The notes beneath the pieces are model-generated. The model was not told the origin of the DNA, made no database searches, and was given only the letters and a program-made list of their open reading frames with translations. DNA of 5,194 nucleotides from Candidatus Dependentiae bacterium (GTDB taxonomy: Bacteria; Babelota; Babeliae; Babelales; UASB340): NCBI GenBank assembly GCA_018897535.1, contig JAHIKO010000069.1, positions 1 through 5,194 of the forward strand, given 5' to 3'. The translations under genes and the position numbers were made by a program. Positions 1-5,194 of the stretch are shown piece after piece (position 1 is the first letter of the stretch; each line of letters opens with the position of its first letter).

Positions 1-162
1 AAAATTAAATTAAAAGATAATTTGGTTGAAGCCCGAGTAAAAAGGGAATCAAATAAATCTTTACTAAGATCGCTTGATTTATTGCCTTTTCACGAGAAAA
101 TTGCAATAGAAAAAAAGAATTTTGATAATGATCCTAAAAAATTGGCCCAATTAATCCAATAA
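1..162 (+). CDS. 3' end of an unrecognised protein gene (partial, 53 codons)
   Basis: Frame 1 is open from the first base of the window to a TAA at 160-162, giving 53 residues of a C-terminus whose start lies outside the window. The residues are charged, with a readable end (LLPFHEKIAIEKKNFDNDPK, then KLAQLIQ), which looks like a soluble, mostly helical tail. I do not recognise the family. Support for a real gene comes from the open frame up to the edge, the same AT-rich codon style as the neighbours, and the position 13 bases before the next + strand gene, whose ribosome binding site sits just after this stop. The two are therefore probably one transcript. No function can be given from this fragment. 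Confidence 0.6.
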   Translation, partial: KIKLKDNLVEARVKRESNKSLLRSLDLLPFHEKIAIEKKNFDNDPKKLAQLIQ

Positions 163-166
163 ATAT

Positions 167-170
167 GAGG
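167..170 (+). promoter_or_regulatory. Ribosome binding site of the flavodoxin-fold gene
   Basis: GAGG lies 5 bases before the ATG at 176, in the short gap after the preceding stop codon. It supports that start and tight operon packing. No promoter is visible between the two genes. Confidence 0.65.
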
Positions 171-175
171 CTTAA

Positions 176-757
176 ATGAAAATTTTAGCTATTCTTGCAC
201 ATGATAAAAAAGAATCTTTAAATAGTTTTATTTTTTCTAAAATTATTGATTATTTAAAAAGTAAAAATTCAGTAAAAAATAATAATATTGAAATCGATAT
301 TCTTAATCTTTATGATTACGCAGACCAAATACCATTTTATACCCACGATAAAACAAAATTAGAATCAAATAGTTTTTTTCAAAAAAACAAATCTCTAATT
401 TTAAATGCCGACAGACTTATAATCGTTCACCCAATATATTGGTATTCTTTACCCTCTATACTTAAAGCCTGGGTCGATCTTATAACAAATTATGCATACA
501 AATATGAATCAGGAAATAATGCGAAAGCTTTACACAAAATTGAAAAAGTTTTTGTTGTAAATACATCTATGGCACCAGCGTTTTATAGAAAATATTTCAC
601 ATGTAATCCATCTAAAAAACAACTTTTATATACATTTAGATTTATAGATATTAAAAATATAAACTTTTACGAGATAGGTACCGTTTATAAATTAGATAAT
701 ATAAAAGTTGAAAAGCATATTAAAAATATTTTAGAAGAAATTGATAAACTTGTTTAA
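176..757 (+). CDS. Flavodoxin-fold NAD(P)H:quinone oxidoreductase-like protein
   Basis: This 193-aa protein looks like a member of the Flavodoxin_2 family (NQO1, MdaB, KefF and YwrO type), cytosolic FMN or FAD enzymes that reduce quinones and related electrophiles in two-electron steps with NAD(P)H. What is seen: an N-terminal beta strand and loop (KILAILAHDKKESLNS, residues 2-17), where the family binds the flavin phosphate; and the signature stretch at residues 85-101 (HPIYWYSLPSILKAWVD), followed by an aromatic NYAYKY, which matches the family pattern of P-x-x-W-x-x-P-x-x-x-K-x-W-x-D. The length is normal for the family. A third region, NTSMAPAFY at 129-137, sits where relatives usually have a Thr/Gly-rich flavin loop but has Ser-Met in place of Gly. 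The start is supported by a GAGG site. A role in handling quinones or oxidative stress is inferred; the exact substrate and the FMN/FAD choice cannot be read. The gene ends in a stop-to-stop overlap with the opposing lipoprotein gene. Confidence 0.85.
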   Translation: MKILAILAHDKKESLNSFIFSKIIDYLKSKNSVKNNNIEIDILNLYDYADQIPFYTHDKTKLESNSFFQKNKSLILNADRLIIVHPIYWYSLPSILKAWVDLITNYAYKYESGNNAKALHKIEKVFVVNTSMAPAFYRKYFTCNPSKKQLLYTFRFIDIKNINFYEIGTVYKLDNIKVEKHIKNILEEIDKLV

Positions 758-2355
758 TTGTTATCTTTTATCCATTCAAAAAATTGCTCTTCATCTTTAT
801 CATACTCATATTTATCTTGCTGATACTTTTTAAATCCAATTCTTTCATAAAAATTACATGCTTTATCATTTTCTTTATCAGCTTTAACAATAATTCTTTC
901 TGTATCCGGTAAGAATTTTAATATTGAAAAAGCCAAACTTCTGCCTAATCCTAAATTCTGTGCTTCAGGATGAACCATTATTGGTTCTATCCATTTTTCA
1001 TTTAATTTCAAAATATTATGGATTTCTCCATTTTCATTAACAAGATCATTTACAAAAAATACAAATGCTACTGGTTTCTCGTTTTTAAATGCAACTACTG
1101 GATAGATGCCAACATCAAAACATGCTTTACCTTTTTTAGTTTTCAAAAAACCATTTTTTGGCCAATTATTATTTAAAAATTCTTTGAGATTTTTTTCAAC
1201 TAATTCTTTTGAACTATCCGGATTTTCTTTTATTTCATTTTCAATATATGCAGAAAAGCTTGCATCTAACCAAATTTGTCTAAGCGATTCTATAAATTTT
1301 TCATCTAAAAGTTTTTCTTTATTATAAACTCTAAATGCTACAGTCTCTCCATTTCGAGTTATTTCAGGCCACTCTTTCAATCTTTCAGATTCAACAAAAT
1401 TTTTAATATTTTCAGCACAAACATCAGGCTCAAATTCACCTGTATTTACAATTAAGTCATGAGATAATTTTGGCGTTATTTTTACAGATTCTATTTCTTT
1501 ATTATCAAAACCAAAATTTATTTTTATTTTATTTATAAATTCATTATATTTATCTTTTTTAAAATTAGATTCTTCGTTTAATTCAATTTTTTTATCTATT
1601 CTAAAATCACTTTTTACTAATTCACAAGCCTTTTCAAAGTCGTTTCTAGATAATTGATCAAGTAATATTTCAGATTCAAATCCTCTTTCTTTATAAAAGT
1701 CTTCAAATGTACTAAAAGCTTGTTTAAAAGATCTTTGCTCAACCTCACTAATAGTATTTCTTGTCCTTACCCTATCAAGTAGTTTATCTAATTTGCAATA
1801 TACAAGAACCGTAATATAATCAAATCCATCTAATTTTTCTTTATACCTAAAGTTGTCCCATACAACATCAACAACCACGTTTTTTCCTGCTAATGAATAT
1901 TGTTTAGCGTCTTCCAAAGTTTTTAAAAAAACATTAATTTCAAATTCTACGTATTGGTTCTTAGTAAAATCCACTCCAAAATCATAGTCTTCTTCTTTCA
2001 ATTTTAATTTGTCTATTATTTTTTGGGTATCTCTCGTAATTGCATCAGGATTGTTTCTTGGTAATTTTATATATTTTTTTTCCAATTTTAGAACTCTTTG
2101 TTCAAACCATTCGGCTGCTGAATTATAAAAAGTATTATCAAAACTAAAATATTCATAACCATATTTTTCTTTAAATATTTTGGCTATAGAAGATTTTCCA
2201 GAACTTGATGTACCGTTCAAAATTACAATTGTACCCTTTTTATTTTCTAACTTTTTCTTTTTAGATTTCCCAGCAAAACATCCTGGAAGATTTAAAAGTA
2301 TAAAAAATAAAATCACAATATTTAATAAACTATATTTTAATCTTTTTAAAAACAT
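754..2355 (-). CDS. Predicted lipoprotein: CPT-like P-loop kinase fused to a GNAT acetyltransferase
   Basis: This 533-aa protein has three visible parts. Residues 1-26 form a lipoprotein-type signal: K4, R5 and K7, a hydrophobic core, and the lipobox LPGC with Cys26. A Lys-rich linker (30-40) follows. Residues 41 to about 325 resemble chloramphenicol phosphotransferase (CPT): Walker A GTSSSGKSS at 48-56, a following SFDNTF whose Asp73 aligns with the CPT catalytic-base position, a VVDVVWD strand at 161-167, Arg-rich RVRTRN at 195-200, and a CPT-like tail around 299-322 (DLIVNTGEFEPDVCAENI). CPT enzymes are usually about 180 aa, so this copy carries roughly 70-100 extra residues, probably within about 227-295. 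Residues 338-533 look like a GNAT N-acetyltransferase: the acetyl-CoA loop QNLGLG at 466-471 after MVHPEA, then motif B NDKACNFYERIGF at 496-508 with a likely catalytic Tyr503. The start is fixed by GGAG 5 bases upstream and by the absence of any other Met before the P-loop. The substrate is unknown. It might modify antibiotics, polyamines, nucleotides or a host molecule; all of these are guesses. Confidence 0.8.
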   Translation of the reverse strand: MFLKRLKYSLLNIVILFFILLNLPGCFAGKSKKKKLENKKGTIVILNGTSSSGKSSIAKIFKEKYGYEYFSFDNTFYNSAAEWFEQRVLKLEKKYIKLPRNNPDAITRDTQKIIDKLKLKEEDYDFGVDFTKNQYVEFEINVFLKTLEDAKQYSLAGKNVVVDVVWDNFRYKEKLDGFDYITVLVYCKLDKLLDRVRTRNTISEVEQRSFKQAFSTFEDFYKERGFESEILLDQLSRNDFEKACELVKSDFRIDKKIELNEESNFKKDKYNEFINKIKINFGFDNKEIESVKITPKLSHDLIVNTGEFEPDVCAENIKNFVESERLKEWPEITRNGETVAFRVYNKEKLLDEKFIESLRQIWLDASFSAYIENEIKENPDSSKELVEKNLKEFLNNNWPKNGFLKTKKGKACFDVGIYPVVAFKNEKPVAFVFFVNDLVNENGEIHNILKLNEKWIEPIMVHPEAQNLGLGRSLAFSILKFLPDTERIIVKADKENDKACNFYERIGFKKYQQDKYEYDKDEEQFFEWIKDNN

Positions 2356-2360
2356 AAATG

Positions 2361-2364
2361 CTCC
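2361..2364 (-). promoter_or_regulatory. Ribosome binding site of the lipoprotein gene
   Basis: On the - strand GGAG stands 5 bases before the ATG at 2355-2353. It confirms that translation begins with the signal peptide rather than at the P-loop domain. Confidence 0.7.
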
Positions 2365-2391
2365 ATAATTTATTATTAACTAATATAACAA

Positions 2392-2397
2392 ATTATA
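2392..2397 (-). promoter_or_regulatory. Putative -10 box of the lipoprotein gene
   Basis: A perfect TATAAT on the - strand lies 37 bases upstream of the start codon, implying a leader of about 30 nt. The best -35 match is TTGATT at 2418-2413 with a short 15-bp spacer; the 17-bp position reads TTTTGA, a poor match. In either case the -35 region falls inside the tandem palindrome at 2401-2433, which would suit a regulated promoter. In AT-rich DNA a TATAAT alone is weak evidence. Confidence 0.4.
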
Positions 2398-2400
2398 ATG

Positions 2401-2433
2401 TGTAAAATTTGCAATCAAAATGCAAATTTTACA
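2401..2433. repeat. 13-bp perfect inverted repeat, two near-palindromic boxes (operator-like)
   Basis: TGTAAAATTTGCA at 2401-2413 and its exact reverse complement TGCAAATTTTACA at 2421-2433 are separated by 7 bases. Each arm is itself nearly palindromic (TGyAAA-n-TTTrCA), so the arms also resemble a direct repeat (10 of 13 identical), with centres 20 bp apart, close to two helical turns. It lies just upstream of the -10 box of the lipoprotein gene and 46 bp from its start codon. This is a plausible paired operator for a dimeric regulator. Read as RNA it would be a 13-bp stem, but no U-run follows on the - strand, so a terminator is less likely. Confidence 0.6.
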
Positions 2434-2441
2434 TAATTTAT

Positions 2442-2463
2442 AAAAAAAATTATTTGAAATAAT
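2442..2463 (-). terminator. Possible weak intrinsic terminator after the 60-aa gene
   Basis: On the - strand ATTATT-TCA-AATAAT (2463-2449) is followed at once by seven T (2448-2442). It lies about 45 bases beyond the stop codon of the 60-aa gene. The arrangement is right for a factor-independent terminator, but the 6-bp stem is entirely A-T and would be weak. A second hairpin stands just before it at 2469-2485. Confidence 0.35.
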
Positions 2464-2468
2464 ATATG

Positions 2469-2485
2469 AGTTAATGATATTAACT
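2469..2485. repeat. 7-bp inverted repeat (AGTTAAT-GAT-ATTAACT)
   Basis: This is a perfect 7-bp palindrome with a 3-base loop, lying between the 60-aa gene stop and the T-tract hairpin. It may help form the 3' end of the 60-aa gene transcript, or be a chance event in AT-rich DNA. Confidence 0.35.
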
Positions 2486-2508
2486 TGATTTTAAGTAGGA
2501 AAAAAAGC

Positions 2509-2691
2509 TTACTTTTTCTTATTTTTAATAAATCTAGCAAGAACAATAGAAAAAATTACCAAAAATAAAATAAATCCAAATAAAAAGAATCCTGCATTAA
2601 TCCCAAAGATTTCTTCCTTAATCATAAGGTCTATATATCTGTTATCTGCTTTATCAATAAAAGGGATAGAAGTCATCCATCGATTTGCCAT
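2509..2691 (-). CDS. Small single-pass membrane protein, unknown function (60 aa)
   Basis: I do not recognise this protein. The first 30 residues are polar and mixed in charge (Arg4, Arg18, Lys14 and Lys25 against Asp13, Asp16, Asp21, Glu26 and Glu27). One strongly hydrophobic helix follows at about 33-52, and the tail ends ARFIKNKKK. By the positive-inside rule the Lys-rich C-terminus should be cytoplasmic and the N-terminal 30 residues outside. Support for a real gene: a coherent membrane-helix design, a consensus-like promoter (TTTACT-N17-TATAAT) upstream, a possible terminator downstream, and no competing gene on the other strand. Against: no clear Shine-Dalgarno sequence (only AAAGAAAGA about 8-10 bases before the ATG) and short length. 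A second possible start is Met6. Neighbours give no functional clue. Confidence 0.55.
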   Translation of the reverse strand: MANRWMTSIPFIDKADNRYIDLMIKEEIFGINAGFFLFGFILFLVIFSIVLARFIKNKKK

Positions 2692-2747
2692 GAAAAAAAT
2701 CTTTCTTTACATAATTTTGTTTTAAACTTATGCCAAAATAAGTATGT

Positions 2748-2776
2748 ATTATAAATATTAATCAAAATAAAGTAAA
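2748..2776 (-). promoter_or_regulatory. Putative sigma-70-type promoter of the 60-aa gene
   Basis: On the - strand TTTACT (2776-2771; 4 of 6 to the -35 consensus) and TATAAT (2753-2748; 6 of 6) are separated by exactly 17 bp. Transcription would begin near 2740 and give a leader of about 50 nt before the ATG at 2691. This is the best promoter-like pair in the window, though AT-rich sequence yields such matches by chance. Confidence 0.5.
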
Positions 2777-2782
2777 ACGATC

Positions 2783-2799
2783 AACAATGAACTATTGTT
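2783..2799 (-). terminator. Possible 3' hairpin after tsaD
   Basis: AACAAT-AGTTC-ATTGTT on the - strand is a 6-bp stem with a 5-base loop about 27 bases beyond the tsaD stop. It is followed by T-rich but interrupted sequence (GATCGTTTTACTTTATTTT). It could mark the end of the rho-tsaD transcript, but the stem is weak and the T-run is not continuous. Confidence 0.3.
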
Positions 2800-2825
2800 A
2801 CTTCATTAATAAATGTTGCCGAGAA

Positions 2826-3869
2826 TTACTTAAAAACATCAAGGTCTAAATCTGAAAATTGATTTTGCTCTGCCTTTTGTGCACCTAAAAAAGCAACCAT
2901 AGCAGCGTTATCTGCGCAGAATTTACAAACTGGGCTAATAAATTTTTTATCTAAATTATTAACAACAGAATTTAATCGATCGCAAATATAATTATTACAA
3001 GCAACACCGCCAACAAATGTAACAGCTTTTGCATTTGGATATAATTTTAAAGCTAACTCGATTTTTGCCTGGAAAATATCTGCCATGCAAACAAGTAACG
3101 AGCTTGAAACCTGATTTTGTAATTCTGAAGTTATATTTTCAAAAATAGGACCATTTTGCAAATCATAAGCATTCTTTTTAACAAGATCATACATAACAGC
3201 TGTTTTTAAACCGGAAAAAGTAAAATCCAAAGATTTTGTAAAATTTTTGGTTCTAGGATATTTATAAAAATCCTGAAAATCTACACCCTTTGCCGCTTGT
3301 TCAATTTTAGCGCCACCAGGATAACCAAAACCTATAATTTTAGCTACTTTATCAAAAGCCTCACCTGCAGCATCATCTATAGTTTGGCCTATAACTTCAT
3401 ATTCACCAAAATCTTTAACATAGTAAATTACAGTACTGCCACCGGACGCTGATAGACAAATATGTGGAAATGGAACATCTTCTATTGAATTATCAACTTT
3501 TAAAAAAGAAGAAAATATATGTGCTTGTAGATGATTTATGCCAATTATTTTTTTATTTTTAGCAAAAGCCAAAGATTTGGCAAAACATAGTCCAACCAGC
3601 AACGATCCAACAAGTCCCGGTTTATTGGTTACAGCTATATAATCTATATTATTTAAATTAATATTAGCAGTATCAAGCGCAGCTTGAACTATAATATCTA
3701 TTTTTTCCAAGTGCGATCTGGATGCAATTTCCGGAACAACTCCACCATATATTTCGTGTAATTTTATTTGTGAAAAAACTATATTTGAGAGCAGCTGCTT
3801 ACGATCAGAATCGTAAACAGCTGCAGCAGTTTCATCACAAGAAGATTCTATACCTAAAATTATAGACAT
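2826..3869 (-). CDS. tsaD: tRNA N6-adenosine threonylcarbamoyltransferase TsaD
   Basis: TsaD (formerly Gcp or YgjD) is the catalytic subunit that moves threonylcarbamoyl from threonylcarbamoyl-AMP onto A37 of tRNAs reading ANN codons, forming t6A. In bacteria it works in the cytoplasm with TsaB and TsaE after TsaC makes the intermediate. The 347-aa length is normal. Visible family marks: ILGIESSCDETAAAVY at 4-19; SRSHLEKI at 50-57; the metal-binding H-x3-H in NHLQAHI (His113, His117); the ATPase-fold phosphate motif SASGGST at 140-146; DDAAGEAFDKVAK at 165-177; FTFSGLKTA at 216-224; VGGVACNNYI at 286-295; and CADNAAM at 318-324, giving the third metal ligand Asp320. All key residues are present, so the gene looks functional. 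One oddity is TNKPGLVGSLLVG, with Lys83 where relatives usually have Gly. The start lies 2 bases after the rho stop with no Shine-Dalgarno sequence, suggesting translation coupled to rho. Confidence 0.97.
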   Translation of the reverse strand: MSIILGIESSCDETAAAVYDSDRKQLLSNIVFSQIKLHEIYGGVVPEIASRSHLEKIDIIVQAALDTANINLNNIDYIAVTNKPGLVGSLLVGLCFAKSLAFAKNKKIIGINHLQAHIFSSFLKVDNSIEDVPFPHICLSASGGSTVIYYVKDFGEYEVIGQTIDDAAGEAFDKVAKIIGFGYPGGAKIEQAAKGVDFQDFYKYPRTKNFTKSLDFTFSGLKTAVMYDLVKKNAYDLQNGPIFENITSELQNQVSSSLLVCMADIFQAKIELALKLYPNAKAVTFVGGVACNNYICDRLNSVVNNLDKKFISPVCKFCADNAAMVAFLGAQKAEQNQFSDLDLDVFK

Positions 3870-3871
3870 AT

Positions 3872-5194
3872 TTATTGTTGTTTTTTCTTATTCATCAATT
3901 CCCAGAATTCGTCATTAGTTTTTGCTTCACGCATTTTCTCAATTAAGAATTCCATACCTTCAACGGTATTCATGGTACCCAATAATTTTTGAAGTATCCA
4001 CATTCTCTTTCTATTGTCATCTGAGAGTAATAACTCTTCTCGACGTGTTCCGGAAGGAACAAGATCAAATGCTGGATAAACTCTTCTATTTGAAAGTTTA
4101 CGTGTAAGATGTATTTCCATGTTACCCGTACCTTTAAACTCTTCAAATATAACTTCGTCCATCTTGGACCCGGTTTCTACAAGGGCTGTAGCTATAATAG
4201 TTAGAGATCCACCCTCTTCAACATTTCGTGCAGCACCAAAAAATCTTTTTGGTCTTTGAAGCGCATTGGCATCAATACCGCCAGTAAGCACTCTACCTGA
4301 AGCCGGAGCCAATGTATTATAGGCTCTTGCCAAACGAGTTAATGAATCAAGTAAAATTACTACATCGCGACCACACTCTACAAGTCGTTTTGCTTTTTCT
4401 AAAACAATTTCAGCAACTTGAACATGTCGTGTTGCATATTCATCAAATGTAGAACTTACAACTTCGGCTTTTACAGAACGTTGCATATCGGTTACTTCTT
4501 CAGGACGTTCATCAATTAAAAGCATAAGCATAATAACATCAGGATGATTTTGAATAATTGTATTTGCTATTTCTTTTAATAATTGAGTTTTACCGGTTTT
4601 TGGTGGGGCAACAATCATACCACGTTGGCCCATACCAATTGGTGTAAAAATATCCATTAATCTTGTAGAAATTATTGCAGGATCACCCTCAAGATTAAAT
4701 TTTTTATTAGGAAATATTGGAGTTAAGTTTTCAAAAACGGTTTTGTGATATCCTGCAGATGGCGACTGAAAATTTACACTATCAATTCTTTGTAATGCAA
4801 AATATTTTTCACCTTCTTTAGGCTTTCTTAGCGTTCCCTTAACGACATCACCTGTTCGCAAACCAAAACGTTTAATATGAATTGGTGAAACATAAATATC
4901 ATCAGGTCCCGGAATATAATTAAACTTTGGAGAACGTAAAAAACCAAATCCATCAGGTAATCTTTCCAAGATACCGTCACCAAAAATATCAACTTTTTTA
5001 TCGGATTGAGTTTCAAGAATTTTAAAAATAATTGTCTGTTTTTTTAATGATACAACTTCAGGAATTCCCAAACTTTGAGCATATTTTATAAGCTCAGTAA
5101 TAGGCATATCTTTTAATTCCTGAACATTTATAGCTTTTTTTGGATCTCTAGATTCATTTGATGAATCAATATCATCTAAAACTTCTTTTGAAGA
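3872..5194 (-). CDS. rho: Transcription termination factor Rho (5' end beyond window)
   Basis: Rho is the hexameric RNA-dependent ATPase that loads on untranslated RNA and releases RNA polymerase. Residue numbers here count from the internal ATG at 5107. In order: Rho N-terminal helical domain (ELIKYAQSLGIPE to FKILETQ, to about 34); an OB/cold-shock RNA-binding domain with DGFGFLRS at 52-59; Walker A APPKTGKT at 167-174; IDERPEEVTDMQ at 198-209 with the likely catalytic Glu200; Walker B region VVILLDSLTRLARAYN at 249-264; Q-loop region around 276-288; R-loop KGTGNMEIHL at 325-334; and SGTR at 352-355 with the likely arginine finger. The ATG at 5107 is not the true start: the frame stays open through 5108-5194, and those 29 codons encode NVQELKD, the usual beginning of the Rho N domain (compare NLTELKN in E. 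coli), preceded by an acidic and Ser-rich stretch. The gene is therefore cut by the window edge, with 440 codons visible. It is followed by tsaD after 2 bases. Confidence 0.97.
   Translation of the reverse strand, partial: SSKEVLDDIDSSNESRDPKKAINVQELKDMPITELIKYAQSLGIPEVVSLKKQTIIFKILETQSDKKVDIFGDGILERLPDGFGFLRSPKFNYIPGPDDIYVSPIHIKRFGLRTGDVVKGTLRKPKEGEKYFALQRIDSVNFQSPSAGYHKTVFENLTPIFPNKKFNLEGDPAIISTRLMDIFTPIGMGQRGMIVAPPKTGKTQLLKEIANTIIQNHPDVIMLMLLIDERPEEVTDMQRSVKAEVVSSTFDEYATRHVQVAEIVLEKAKRLVECGRDVVILLDSLTRLARAYNTLAPASGRVLTGGIDANALQRPKRFFGAARNVEEGGSLTIIATALVETGSKMDEVIFEEFKGTGNMEIHLTRKLSNRRVYPAFDLVPSGTRREELLLSDDNRKRMWILQKLLGTMNTVEGMEFLIEKMREAKTNDEFWELMNKKKQQ

Noticed and set aside
743..765. Weak imperfect hairpin (GATAAAC...GTTATC) across the convergent gene ends, followed by TTTTA
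   Set aside because: The stem is short and contains a bulge, the T-run is short, and it lies within coding sequence of both genes. It is not good enough to call a terminator.
1106..1327. 73-codon open frame on the + strand
   Set aside because: It lies wholly inside the lipoprotein gene on the opposite strand and has no family signature or good ribosome binding site. It is a shadow of the real gene.
2180..2368. 62-codon + strand open frame over the start of the lipoprotein gene
   Set aside because: It is antisense to the well-supported signal peptide and P-loop region, and its Phe/Lys-rich translation is the mirror of Lys- and Leu-rich codons.
2401..2433. The 13-bp inverted repeat as an intrinsic terminator of the 60-aa gene
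   Set aside because: On the - strand it is followed by CATTATAATTTG rather than a U-run, and a better T-tract hairpin lies upstream at 2442-2463. An operator is the better reading.
2692..2825. Possible tRNA, riboswitch or small RNA in the tsaD to 60-aa gene spacer
   Set aside because: Only AT-rich sequence with one weak hairpin and a promoter is visible; there are no GC-rich stems or conserved RNA motifs.
3922..4107. 61-codon + strand open frame inside rho
   Set aside because: It is antisense to highly conserved Rho sequence, with no independent evidence.
4828..5016. 62-codon - strand open frame in another frame of rho
   Set aside because: It overlaps the same strand of the confidently assigned rho reading frame; the translation is low-quality and has no start signal.

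Overview
The window is strongly AT-rich, with A/T-biased third codon positions, many Lys, Asn and Ile codons, and short AT-only spacers. This composition is typical of host-associated or reduced-genome bacteria. The rho and tsaD genes mark it as bacterial. A lipobox-bearing protein and eukaryote-niche-like composition would fit a lineage such as Dependentiae (Babeliae), but that is only a guess; the sequence does not prove a taxon.

Layout. At the left edge, on the + strand, lies the 3' end of an unrecognised gene (1-162). It is followed after 13 bases by a flavodoxin-fold NAD(P)H:quinone-oxidoreductase-like gene (176-757), and the two look like one operon. Everything else is on the - strand. 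Reading leftwards from the right edge: rho, cut by the window edge (3872-5194, open at its 5' end); tsaD, 2 bases after rho (2826-3869); a 134-bp spacer with a good promoter; a 60-aa single-pass membrane protein (2509-2691); and a 153-bp spacer with a hairpin/T-tract, a tandem palindromic element, a -10 box and a ribosome binding site. Last comes a large predicted lipoprotein (754-2355) that joins a chloramphenicol-phosphotransferase-like P-loop kinase domain to a GNAT acetyltransferase domain. Its stop codon overlaps the stop codon of the oxidoreductase gene, tail to tail.

How the genes relate. rho (transcription termination) and tsaD (tRNA t6A37 modification) are conserved information-processing genes and are probably co-transcribed and translationally coupled. 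The 60-aa gene and the kinase-acetyltransferase gene each seem to have their own promoter and form the accessory part of the window. The most interesting item is the kinase-GNAT lipoprotein: two domains of the sort that modify small molecules, using ATP and acetyl-CoA, behind an export or anchor signal. Just upstream of it is an operator-like pair of 13-bp near-palindromes. No mobile element, CRISPR array, tRNA or rRNA was seen. No stretch longer than 300 bases lacks a gene.
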